The position numbers and the translations under genes were made by a program. This document shows, piece after piece, positions 8,120 through 17,300 of a stretch of DNA of 64,000 nucleotides. The notes under the pieces were generated by a model, which searched no databases, was not told where the DNA came from, and was given only the letters and a program-made list of their open reading frames with translations. Origin of the DNA: Chitinophaga filiformis (GTDB lineage Bacteria; Bacteroidota; Bacteroidia; Chitinophagales; Chitinophagaceae); NCBI RefSeq assembly GCF_023100805.1, contig NZ_CP095855.1, forward strand, positions 5,435,001-5,499,000. The letters run 5' to 3'. How positions within the stretch are numbered: position 1 is the first letter of the stretch; every line of letters starts with the position of its first letter.

Positions 8120-10549
8120 TCAACTGCTCTCCAGTCCACAATACACATTGGAGAAATCCTTCTTTTCCAGGTCACTTTTATGGATCACAAAGTAAATTTC
8201 ACCGGCATCCCAGAACTGAAAACCCGGATTATTATCTGAGCCAACCCTCAGGAGCACCATCCATTCCTCCGGCTTGCCTTTTTTCGCATTTGCGGCCTCC
8301 ATTTCCGGCGTATCATGCTGCTTGAAGACGTGGGAGTTCATACTATGCATTGGATTGACAGAAGAGGCTTTAAATCCGTTTTTCAGTTTTTCGGTCTCTT
8401 CGTACATATCTTCCATATCTGCAAGTGCCGGATAGCGCATGCGGGTATTGTACATAACAGGTATATCAGGGTATTTCCCGGCCTTAACCCGGAAAGGCCT
8501 GTATATACCCTGATCATCATAGATGAATGCCGGTTCTATATCCAGGTCTTTTGCTGATTGCAGCTGGCTGATATCACCATCATAATAAAGTACTTCCGGC
8601 CCCATCTCCTCCTGATCCTGCAGGTCCCGGACAAAGAAATAAAGCATGCCGGTCCGCGGCAGGTAATCCTGCAGCGGCGCAATGGCGGCACAATTGATCT
8701 GGGCAATGAACTGCAGCCCTCTTTCCTGTGCATAAGCGTCGATGAAAGAAGGATAACTCAGCCCCGGGGGCAGGTCGGGCAAACCACCGAAACGATGGTT
8801 CCCCTTTTCGGTATAAGTATCTTCTACTGTTGTTTCCAGGGCTATTGATCTGCGGGTATACCTGGCCAGGCCATCCCTGAACCTGTCCAAGCCTGCGGCC
8901 CTGATCCCGTCTTCCAGCAATTGCAGTAAGGCCGGGTCATATCTCGCATAGAAACGGCTATCATCATATGGAATGGTTCCCCGACCATCTGCGCCTTTGT
9001 AGCTATAATCGAGCAGCGACATTTTCTTTGCCAGTTCCAGGTTCAGTTGAGGGATGTTTTCCACTCCTGCAGGCAGGTGTTGCAGCGGGTTGTTTTCAAT
9101 ATTCAGGTACCGGAGCCGGGCTACCTGTTCCGGCACTGAAATAAGCCTGTTGTTCTCCAGCACCAATGTTTCCAGGCTCTCTGCCAGGGTGGGATGAACG
9201 GATTGCAGCTGGTTGTTGCCGAGATAAAGTTTCTTTAATACAGGCAGTTGCCATATGGCAGGAGGAATACTTTCTACCCTGCTATCGGCCAGGCGGATGG
9301 TTTCCAGCTTTTTCAGGTCACCCAGCCAATCCGGCAGCCTATCCAATGCAATTACACCGGTCAGCGAGAGGTCTTTCAATTCCGTCAGCCGGCGGATTGT
9401 CCGGGGCACTTCCTTAAAACCAGCTGCCTGTTTATTATCCCGAAAATCAATTGACAATACTTGCAACCGGGTGAGTGGATGAATGAGCGCTTCCAATATA
9501 CCGGGGTCAGGGTCAGTAAGCGAGAGGCGATGTACAATTCCGGGGTCGGCCGTACGCAGCTCTTCCGGGCTCAGGAAGCGGTAGTGCTCCCAGGAGAGAT
9601 TGTCTATACGCAGGCTTGCGGCCACCTTCACCGGATATTTGTTAAAATGTCCAATGATGAACAGCCACCCGTTTTCCAGGACGACATCTGCCGTAAGTTC
9701 CTGAGAGTATTGAAACCCGCCTTTCCAGACATAGGTCAGGGTGGTGTTGTTCCTTTCCTGCTCAAAATGGAATTTGCCGGTAGGTATACCCGATTGATAG
9801 ATCCCCCTGAAATAGAACTCAAGGTATACCCTCTTGCCGCTATAACTATTGATGATATCACTTTCCTGCGGATCCATATAGTCAGGCGCCTGTCCTTCAA
9901 TTCTGACATACAGTTCACCGCCTCCTTCAGAGATGTACGCCCGGCTTTCGGCGTTCAGTGTAAATGTATGCGGGCCGATCAGCCAGTACTCCCCGCCTTC
10001 AGCAGGAATATTCTCTCCGTCATTTTCTGCATTATCTGTATTCACCCGGTATTCCGGGGAGGTAATATCTGTAGCAGCACCTTTCGCAGGAGTCCTGGCA
10101 GGTTCGTCAAAGTATTGGAGGCTTTGCCAGATCTGCTCAAACAGGGGTTCATAAAATTCACGGGAGGCAACAGTACAATCGGCGGTAATGATATATCCAT
10201 ATTCATCGCTGACTGGTACCAGGCCAAAATAATAGAAAATTCCTTCCGGGGATTGTGCCGTCCTGATATCGGACTTGCGCCCTGCAACCGGCAGCGTTCT
10301 ATCAGCTATTACCTCAACGGTACCACGCTCTTCGAGACAGCTTTCCCGAAAGCGTGCAGTAAGGTCATTGCCTTCATAGTAATCATAGAAGCTGAGCTCC
10401 TCCATACTGATGGAGACATAGGACAAACATTTATCGCCCTCCCTGTGCTCGGCCGTGATGCTTTGCCCGAAGGTCAGGATATGCTCATATATGGACGGAA
10501 AACTAAGGCTGCATTTATCGGTTATCGTTGATTGCATAGGGCGGATCAT
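8120..10549 (-). CDS. leucine-rich-repeat protein fused to a YwqG (DUF1963) domain
   Basis: An 809-residue, probably cytoplasmic protein with no signal peptide. Residues 1-150 form an unassigned domain. About 180-320 is a second, beta-rich region (YWLIGPHTFTLNAESRAYIS). About 340-500 is a leucine-rich-repeat block (LEALIHPLTRLQVLSIDF, LKKLYLGNNQLQSVHPTL, LETLVLENNRLISVPEQVAR). The last 280 residues match the YwqG/DUF1963 family: FGGLPDLPPGLSYPS, GLQFIAQINCAAIAPLQDYLP, GMLYFFVRD, and the closing GFQFWDAGEIYFVIHKSDLE. YwqG-type proteins are often found near polymorphic-toxin and immunity genes, but their biochemical role is not settled. The gene is monocistronic. A long antisense frame over it is a codon-bias shadow. 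Confidence 0.75.
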   Translation of the reverse strand: MIRPMQSTITDKCSLSFPSIYEHILTFGQSITAEHREGDKCLSYVSISMEELSFYDYYEGNDLTARFRESCLEERGTVEVIADRTLPVAGRKSDIRTAQSPEGIFYYFGLVPVSDEYGYIITADCTVASREFYEPLFEQIWQSLQYFDEPARTPAKGAATDITSPEYRVNTDNAENDGENIPAEGGEYWLIGPHTFTLNAESRAYISEGGGELYVRIEGQAPDYMDPQESDIINSYSGKRVYLEFYFRGIYQSGIPTGKFHFEQERNNTTLTYVWKGGFQYSQELTADVVLENGWLFIIGHFNKYPVKVAASLRIDNLSWEHYRFLSPEELRTADPGIVHRLSLTDPDPGILEALIHPLTRLQVLSIDFRDNKQAAGFKEVPRTIRRLTELKDLSLTGVIALDRLPDWLGDLKKLETIRLADSRVESIPPAIWQLPVLKKLYLGNNQLQSVHPTLAESLETLVLENNRLISVPEQVARLRYLNIENNPLQHLPAGVENIPQLNLELAKKMSLLDYSYKGADGRGTIPYDDSRFYARYDPALLQLLEDGIRAAGLDRFRDGLARYTRRSIALETTVEDTYTEKGNHRFGGLPDLPPGLSYPSFIDAYAQERGLQFIAQINCAAIAPLQDYLPRTGMLYFFVRDLQDQEEMGPEVLYYDGDISQLQSAKDLDIEPAFIYDDQGIYRPFRVKAGKYPDIPVMYNTRMRYPALADMEDMYEETEKLKNGFKASSVNPMHSMNSHVFKQHDTPEMEAANAKKGKPEEWMVLLRVGSDNNPGFQFWDAGEIYFVIHKSDLEKKDFSNVYCGLESS

Positions 10550-10651
10550 TTGTAAATACCGGCATCAAGTATACTATTTTTTGAATGAATATGCTACAAA
10601 AAAGACCAGATCAGCCGTTTTGAGCCTGTGCTGAAATCTGATATATTATTT

Positions 10652-10659
10652 TATTTTTG
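10652..10659 (+). promoter_or_regulatory. -7 element TATTTTTG for the 74-residue gene
   Basis: TATTTTTG fits TAnnTTTG exactly and lies 15 bases before the ATG at 10675. The upstream in-frame TTG (10657) falls inside this box and is therefore unlikely to be the start. A clean -33 box at the right distance was not found. Confidence 0.45.
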
Positions 10660-10674
10660 CCTCAAATAAATGAA

Positions 10675-10899
10675 ATGGAAGATTTTGTAATTGTAGTGAA
10701 TCGCATAGAAGAGTTGCAGTCAGTGGAGGACCGTCAGGAGCTGGAGCTGATATTTGAGAAAGCGAAACGGACGATAGTGGGAGGTATGGATGTAATACTG
10801 ATGAGGGAAAACAGTAGCGGCAAACGGGAAAAATTCCAGACTATCTCCAATGAACGTGATTTTGAGGATTACAGGAAACAGGTGTTCCGTTTCCTGTAA
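10675..10899 (+). CDS. small conserved-looking hypothetical protein (74 residues)
   Basis: A short, charged protein starting MEDFVIVVNRIEELQSVEDR and containing VGGMDVILMRENSSGKREKF and FEDYRKQVFRFL. It has no signal peptide, membrane segment or metal motif. The first half reads as beta strand then helix. I do not recognise the family. Support comes from an exact -7 box just upstream, the absence of stops, and a well-formed terminator 60 bases after the stop codon. It is divergent from the LRR-YwqG gene, with about 125 bases between the starts. Confidence 0.6.
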   Translation: MEDFVIVVNRIEELQSVEDRQELELIFEKAKRTIVGGMDVILMRENSSGKREKFQTISNERDFEDYRKQVFRFL

Positions 10900-10958
10900 G
10901 ATGATCTATAAATGACATTTACAATGCCGGCAATTATTGCTGAGGCTAAAATGCAAAA

Positions 10959-10990
10959 CGCCGGAGCGATGATCTCCGGCGCTTTTGTTT
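10959..10990. terminator. bidirectional intrinsic terminator
   Basis: Perfect 8-bp stem CGCCGGAG/CTCCGGCG (10959-10966 with 10974-10981) with a 7-base loop, followed by CTTTTGTTT on the plus strand and TTTTGCATTTT on the minus strand. It sits between convergent coding regions and can serve both. Confidence 0.75.
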
Positions 10991-11317
10991 CTAATAAGGT
11001 TTGGCCTGCCTTATCATATAGCGATACCTGAAAGAATCATGGTAAGCTCCGCATACCAGACCGCCGCGTATTACCTGTGTACTATCTTTCCTGGTAACCG
11101 GGTAGCTATCGTCGTCGTAAATATATTCGTAGGTTGTTACAGTAGAATTATCAAAATCATTATTGTATCTACCTACTGTCTTTGCCACGTTGTTGGCAGA
11201 AAAACCGAAATTAGGATCATATGGCCTGATAATGAAAAACGCAGCCTGTCTTGAGCCATAGTTTACCTTATCAATTTTAGACGCCAGAACAGGGCATGAA
11301 CAATACCGGTTTAACAA
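10991..11317 (-). pseudogene. probable C-terminal remnant of a secreted hypothetical protein
   Basis: A 108-codon frame with no ATG: the only possible start is a TTG, and a stop lies four codons upstream. The product contains VTTYEYIYDDDSYPVTRKD and ends DSFRYRYMIRQAKPY. It resembles the C-terminal strands of Bacteroidota lipoproteins with repeated Y-x-Y-x-x-D-G-Y-P segments (DUF4595-like), but no signal peptide or lipobox precedes it. I read it as a gene that lost its N-terminus. A tiny intact gene is possible but less likely. Confidence 0.4.
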
Positions 11318-11378
11318 ATTGAACCTTTACCGATACTTTTTGAACGCCTGCCTATCATCTGCCGCCGGCCCTCACATC

Positions 11379-11386
11379 TACCTTTG
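11379..11386 (+). promoter_or_regulatory. -7 element TACCTTTG for the DinB gene
   Basis: An exact TAnnTTTG box 17 bases before the ATG at 11404. The best -33 candidate (TCTG, 11358-11361) is weak. Confidence 0.5.
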
Positions 11387-11403
11387 AGTAATAATTTAAT
11401 CTT

Positions 11404-11991
11404 ATGGAAAAGATCATGAAAGGAGTGTTACCAAAAGGTACAGCGTCTACGCAAATGTCTGCATCGGAAAGTAATGACACCGGTGCTTATTTCAGCAGAT
11501 ATTTCCTGGCATTGGCCGATTATAATATCTGGGCAAATAACATAGCTATTGGATGGCTGCAACAAACAGATGATCAGCAATGGGAGCAATCTGTCAGCAG
11601 TAGTTTCGGCAGCATCCGGCAAACGGCGCTCCACATTGCCAGCGCAGAAAAGATCTGGATTGACTACTGGAAAAAAGAACCTGATCCGGTCTTTTTATCT
11701 GCTGTATTTACAGGCACAAAAAGTGAGCTGATAGATATCTGGAGAAAATCATCTGCCGGTTTGAAAGATTTTATTGAGGGATGTCCTGAAGAATACTATC
11801 TGCAGGAAGTTATTTTTAAATGGCCCCGCGGCGGAGAAGGCCGGATGGAGTTTGCGCAAACTGTAGGTCACGTCATGAACCATTCTACCTATCATCGCGG
11901 GCAATTGGTAAACATATTGCGCCAGGTCGGTTTTACACAGCTGGCTTCCACTGATCTGGCTACTTACTATCGTGTGATCAGTCAAAAATGA
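11404..11991 (+). CDS. DinB-family protein
   Basis: A 195-residue four-helix-bundle protein of the DinB/YfiT superfamily. Helix 1 is YFLALADYNIWANNIAIGWL. The first histidine lies in RQTALHIASAEKIW (around residue 77). The metal-binding pair lies in TVGHVMNHSTYHRGQLVNIL (around residues 157-168). Three histidines placed this way normally bind a divalent metal. Some relatives are thiol transferases, and many are uncharacterised stress proteins. The extra 25 residues before the bundle are unusual, and an internal start (M18) is possible. It has its own promoter element and a hairpin downstream, so it is probably monocistronic. Confidence 0.88.
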   Translation: MEKIMKGVLPKGTASTQMSASESNDTGAYFSRYFLALADYNIWANNIAIGWLQQTDDQQWEQSVSSSFGSIRQTALHIASAEKIWIDYWKKEPDPVFLSAVFTGTKSELIDIWRKSSAGLKDFIEGCPEEYYLQEVIFKWPRGGEGRMEFAQTVGHVMNHSTYHRGQLVNILRQVGFTQLASTDLATYYRVISQK

Positions 11992-12040
11992 TTGGAACAT
12001 CGCTTAAAGAACTACCCTACGCAATCAGGTACACGAATAA

Positions 12041-12077
12041 AACCAGGGTGTATCCTACTTTTTGATACGCCCTGGTT
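12041..12077 (+). terminator. imperfect hairpin after the DinB gene
   Basis: AACCAGGGTGTATC (12041-12054) pairs with GATACGCCCTGGTT (12064-12077) with one mismatch and a T-rich loop. The following bases (ATCTTATCC) are not a strong T-run, so termination strength is uncertain. Confidence 0.45.
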
Positions 12078-12283
12078 ATCTTATCCGTTTGCATTGGAAG
12101 ATGAGCATTATCATATTCTTAATCCATTGCATTCCCTGCTCCCTTTGCTGATTCCTGTAACATTATTTATTGCGAAGCATCAGCCGGGGTACTGCAGCCA
12201 TGTTTCATCCCATTTAAACACAGTTATGTCACATATTTAACAGATATTCCGCGAATCTGTCGACCTTGTTGCATAAAAAAGTC

Positions 12284-13495
12284 ATGAGAACACTGATCTT
12301 TCTTCTCCTGCTACTGCCCCTTGCAATATCAGCCCAGACGGAGAAAAAACTCATTTCCTTCGGACAGCCGGACAGTATCTACTCTGCTGTACTGAAAGAG
12401 AAAAGGCCGCTTTGGATATATAGTCCCAATGTTGATACGGCATATTTCGAGAAGCCCTCCTACCCTGTCTTATATGTACTGGATGGAGATGACCATTTTG
12501 CATCACTGCAGACCGTCATACAGCAACTGAGCCTTAATGGCAATACTGCGCTGCCGCAAATGATCATTGTTGGCATCGTTAATACGAATGGTAATCGTAT
12601 GCGGGATCTCACGCCTACTCCGGATCCGAAAATGCCCGGTTCTGGCGGAGGTGAACAGTTTACATCCTTCCTGGAAAAAGAACTGCTTCCCTACATTGAC
12701 AGCAAGTATCCCACCGCCCCTTTCAAGATGCTTTCGGGGCACTCTCTGGGAGGATTAATGGTGGTGAATACACTCATACATCATCCTGATCTGTTTAATG
12801 CTTACATCGCTTCCGATCCGACCATATTCTGGAACGATAGCCGGATACTCTCAACCATGGATAGTTTGCTGGAACACCAGGACTTCAGCAACAAACGATT
12901 CTACCTGGCCATCGCACATACCATGAACCAGGCCCTGGACACCATTCAGGTCAGAAGAGACAATGCAATGGGCTCTATACATACAAGTGCCATCCTGCAA
13001 CTGGCAGAGAAACTGAAAACGCACCCGGGCAATCATCTCAACTGGTCTTATAAGTATTATGACAATGACTATCATAATTCCATTCCCTTCATTGCCCAGT
13101 ATGATGGCCTGCGATCTTTCTTCCGGCTGTATACGTTCCCTACATACCTTTACCCCGACAACTCCGACGCAGATTCCCTGCGAACGCTGATCACAGCGCA
13201 TTATAAAGCACTCAGTAAAGATATGGGATACCCTGTTCGTCCCTATGAATGGGAGTTTAATCAGCTGGGCTATCACCATCTCTCCATGAAGAATTATGCA
13301 AAATCACAGCTGTTCTTCCAGCTCAATATTGAATACTTTCCAAAGAGTTATAACACCTACGACAGCATGGGCGACTACTACATGCAAACAGGCGATTCTG
13401 CAAAGGCAGTCAGTTACTGGAAGCAATCGCTTGCTGTCAAATTTGTGCCGCGTGTCCAGGAAAAGGTGCAGCATGTTGCATTATCTACTAGATAA
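12284..13495 (+). CDS. secreted alpha/beta-hydrolase esterase (esterase D-like) with TPR-like tail
   Basis: A 403-residue exported protein. The signal peptide MRTLIFLLLLLPLAISAQ is followed by a putative esterase domain (PF00756-like): YPVLYVLDGDDHF (strand and oxyanion region), MIIVGIVNTNGNRMRDLTPT, and the nucleophile elbow KMLSGHSLGGLMVV with the serine near residue 155. The histidine is probably in YYDNDYHNSIPFI. The last 70 residues form a TPR-like helical pair (YDSMGDYYMQTGDSAKAVSY). Such proteins hydrolyse carboxyl esters, for example ferric-siderophore lactones or acyl groups. The substrate here is not indicated by neighbours. The ATG at 12284 was chosen over the earlier TTG because it fits the signal peptide. 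Confidence 0.85.
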   Translation: MRTLIFLLLLLPLAISAQTEKKLISFGQPDSIYSAVLKEKRPLWIYSPNVDTAYFEKPSYPVLYVLDGDDHFASLQTVIQQLSLNGNTALPQMIIVGIVNTNGNRMRDLTPTPDPKMPGSGGGEQFTSFLEKELLPYIDSKYPTAPFKMLSGHSLGGLMVVNTLIHHPDLFNAYIASDPTIFWNDSRILSTMDSLLEHQDFSNKRFYLAIAHTMNQALDTIQVRRDNAMGSIHTSAILQLAEKLKTHPGNHLNWSYKYYDNDYHNSIPFIAQYDGLRSFFRLYTFPTYLYPDNSDADSLRTLITAHYKALSKDMGYPVRPYEWEFNQLGYHHLSMKNYAKSQLFFQLNIEYFPKSYNTYDSMGDYYMQTGDSAKAVSYWKQSLAVKFVPRVQEKVQHVALSTR

Positions 13496-13705
13496 TTATG
13501 CTGTATAAAAAGATAGTGGGGCGATACTATTTTATAAAAAAACAGTAAATTAGGGTAGACCCATTATCCGCGGATAATACCATAGACCTGTATATGACCT
13601 GTAATCTAAACCCGTAAACTTCTTATAACCCATCAATTTCCAACAAGGGATAGCTGAAAACCTTCAGAAAAGAGTAGGCATTTATTTCCTCCTAAATGAC
13701 CGTTT

Positions 13706-13840
13706 ATGAAAAAGAAAGCCAAAAAGAAACTGAACATCAGTAAAATGAAAATTGCCAGACTGAGTGAAACAGCAGAAAAGAAAATGCAGGCTGCTACCAT
13801 TCCGCCTAACACATTCTGGTGTACCACAACAGGATTGTAA
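13706..13840 (+). CDS. candidate RiPP (class I lanthipeptide-type) precursor peptide
   Basis: A 44-residue ORF starting MKKKAKKK, with the leader-like motif KKLNISKMKIARLSE and a short C-terminus PPNTFWCTTTGL. The pattern of a Lys-rich start, KKLxIxK, then xKIARL matches the leaders of Bacteroidota lanthipeptide and other RiPP precursors (pinensin-like leaders in Chitinophaga). The presumed core has one Cys flanked by four Thr, enough for a single thioether ring. No LanB, LanC, radical-SAM, protease or transporter gene lies within the window, so any modifying enzymes would be encoded elsewhere, or the peptide is an orphan. A strong terminator follows 105 bases later. The assignment rests on motif resemblance only. 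Confidence 0.55.
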   Translation: MKKKAKKKLNISKMKIARLSETAEKKMQAATIPPNTFWCTTTGL

Positions 13841-13944
13841 TACTACTGATATACCCGTACTATGCTAAAAGCCGGTTGGATCTGAATCCTACCGGGCTGC
13901 GCCAAGTGACTACAGGGTAATAACGATCAGCGAAAATCATGATT

Positions 13945-13989
13945 AAAGAGCATGTATCAAAAGACCCGATACATGCTCTTTTTATTTTT
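13945..13989 (+). terminator. strong intrinsic terminator after the peptide gene
   Basis: A perfect 14-bp stem AAAGAGCATGTATC/GATACATGCTCTTT (13945-13958 with 13968-13981), a 9-base loop, then TTATTTTTA. It closes a transcript covering the small peptide gene and supports that gene being expressed. Confidence 0.85.
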
Positions 13990-14314
13990 AGGGAACCAGG
14001 CAGCAGACATACTGTTGAGCATCGTTCTTCACAGGGGCACTTGATTAGTTCATGCTAATCTCCTTTCTTATGAGTGTGATCCTGGCGGCAATTCCCAGGT
14101 CTTCATATTATACGAAAACAACATAATAAAGTATATTCACCTGGGTGGTAACCTTCATGTATGCACTCGACGTGCAATACCTCAGGGAGATTGGATTGGG
14201 CTTACTATGTCTGCATCTTGTGAGAGGAGTAGTCCGTTAGTCCAGATCTGTAACATTCGGTTAACAACTGGGATTTAGAATTTTTCGTTACTTTACCGGC
14301 GCCAACACTCAATT
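13990..14314. other. intergenic region without a supported gene
   Basis: A stretch of 325 bases. The longest plus-strand frame is a 26-codon ORF from about 14158, with no family signature. No TAnnTTTG box was seen before the PKD gene at 14315. Confidence 0.6.
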
Positions 14315-17300
14315 ATGTTCTCAAATGCCAGGGCAACCCCAACCGTTGCTCTCACCTATGCTGTATTTCTCATCCTGCTTTTGCTGAGCTTTTCTGTTCA
14401 TGCACAGCTAAAAGCCGACTTCACCCCCAGCAAGACAAGTGATTGTGAAAGCCTGATCACCAGGTTCAATGATAATTCTACCGGTAACCCTGTTTCCTGG
14501 CAATGGAATTTCGGTAACGGTTTTACCTCTACGCAGCAAAGCCCCAGTGCCTCCTATACCACTGCCGGCACCTTTACGGTAACGCTGACGGTGAAGGATG
14601 CTGCAGGCAATACCAGCACTGCAACGAAGACGGTGACCGTATGGGAAAAGCCCAAACCGGATTTTACCGCCAGCCCTGCGAAGGGCTGTATCCCATTTGA
14701 CGTCACCTTTACTGACAAATCGAATCCCGTAAGTGGTACCATCGCCACCTACAGCTGGGATTTCGGGGATGGCGCTATCGGTTCAGGCAATCCTGTTGTA
14801 CATACCTATAATAATGTGTTGTCGCCCACCGTTACGCTTACCGTCACCACCAGTAACGGTTGTACCGCATCCAAACAGGTTGGCAATATTGTGGATGCTG
14901 CGGCCTCTCTGAATGCGGGTTTCAATGTATCTGACAAATTCCTGTGCACTGCGCCCGGGGCATTGACCGTTACCAATACATCCACCGGTCCCGGTAACCT
15001 GAGCTATAAATGGGATTTTGGCGATGGCGGCACCGCTACGGGCGCTAATCCTGGTCCGCATAACTACACCAGCAAAGGCGTTTACAAAATAACCCTCACT
15101 GTTAACAGCGATAAGAGTTGTACCGCCACACAGACCTCCGGAGATATCAATGTGGCTAACTTTAAAACAGACCTCCAGCTGCCCGCCAGCACTTGTGAGA
15201 ACAGTAACGCTACTTTCAATGCGGTGACCAGTCCGCAGCCCAACAACATTACCTGGAGCGTTGACAAAGGTTACGTCTATGGTTCCGGCAACACCGCCTC
15301 TTACTACCCGGCGGGCGCCGGCACTGTAAAGGTGACCATGACGGCCGACTATGGCTCCTGCCAGGAGACGGTGACAAAGGATTTTGTGGTAAACCCAATG
15401 CCACAGGCTAGTTTTGAGACCAACCAGAAAGCTATCTGCGATGTGCCGGCCACCGTGCAGTTCACAGACAAATCGCAGGGCGCCACCAGCTGGCGCTGGG
15501 ACTTTGGTAACGGGCAGTCATCAACGCAACCCAATCCATCCGTCACGTACAATAGCCTGGGCACTTTCAATATAACACTGATAGCCAGCAATTCATTCGG
15601 TTGCTCCAGCACGGCGGGATATTACCTGTATGTAGCAAAACCGGAGATCCAGGCGTATGCGAGCGTTAATGAAGGTTGTGAAGGACTGACCCCCACTTTT
15701 AGCAGCTCCGTAAGTACCGGCGACGCCATCGTTGGCTATGAATGGGATTTTGGTGATGGCAGTCCGAGATCGACCGATGCTACGCCAACACATACGTATA
15801 ACAAGGAAGGTACATACCCGGTAAAGCTAACCTATGTTACAACAAATGGCTGTAAAGGAACGGTGAGCCTGTATCCCAGCACCGTTATCGAGGTACGCAG
15901 AAAGCCGAAGCCTGATTTCTCATCTCCTGAAGCCCCCCAGATCTGCGGCAATAACTGGGTACATTTCAATAGTACTACAGATGTTGGCAATGCCTGGTCA
16001 TGGAACTTCGGCGACTATACCAGTGCCCCCGGGTCCAATACGGTCCATAGTTACAGAGATCCGGGTACCTATACCGTGACGCTGACAGTTTCCAATTTCG
16101 GTTGCAGTGAGACAGTCACCAAAACGGCATATATCACAGCGGTGAACCCGTTCCCACGCTTCAGTGCGCAAAATATTGACTGCGATCACCGTACGGAGAT
16201 CGGCTTTGATGAACATTCGCTAGGCACCGTTACAAAGTGGAAATGGGACTGGGGAGATGGAAAGGAGAATACTTACACCGCCAAAACCACCCCTGCCAGG
16301 CACAAATACGATAAAACGGGTGCATACCTTGTAAAGCTGACCGTTACAGATGGCACCTGTACCAGTACCGACTCCATGAGCATTAATGTGTATGCACCGA
16401 CGCCTGTTACCATTACGGCAGACAAAACAACGCTGTGTAGCAATGAAACGCTCAAGCCCAGCGTAACATCTATTGAAAGAGGCATTTATGGTAGCTATAC
16501 CTGGTATTCTTCAGACGGCACTTTACCCTACTGGGATTATTATTACGACTACCAGAGCGTGAAGTTCGTCAACCTGAAACCCGGCAAGGATACGATCCGC
16601 TTTGTGGCATACAATGTACAGGGATGCCCCGATACCAGCAACAGGGTTATTGTGAACGTACACGGGCCAGTGGCTAAATTCCTCTCACCGGATGTACTGG
16701 AATGCCGTGGAACTGAACTGACCTTCACCGACCAGACAGATGTTTCCCATGGAAAGCCGATAAAGACCTGGTCATGGGATTTCGGCGACGGCACTCCTGC
16801 AAAGGTTTTTACCGCTCCGCCTTTCAAATACACATACAACAGGTCGGGTTATTTCATGCCACAGCTGACAGTTACAGACCAGGATGGCTGTACCGGAACA
16901 GCCAGCGGCAACGTACTGCAGGTAAACGGTCCCAATGCTGATTTTATGCCGAGTGCCATGTTGATCCCTCCCGGTGGTGATGTATGGTTCTATAACTATA
17001 CTTCAGAAACGGGCGGCTATGCTACTTATGAATGGGACTTCGGAGACAACACCACTTCTACAGACAACAGCCCGTATAAGGTCTATCCCGATAAGGGTAT
17101 CTACACCGTAAAACTCCTGGTAAAGGATGACAACGGCTGTAAAGACAGCGCGCAGAAACAGATCAAGGTATCCAGCGTCAGCGCAAACTTTACCGTAACC
17201 ACCACGTTTGTGAACAATAGTGGTTGTCCGCCGGTACTGGCCCGTTTCACCAATTCTTCCATTAATTATACCAGTTCCTACTGGGATTTTGGCGATGGCA

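Noticed and set aside
9461..10531. A 356-codon plus-strand frame opposite the LRR-YwqG gene
   Set aside because: It lies entirely antisense to a gene with clear domains, and its product has no recognisable family or signal.
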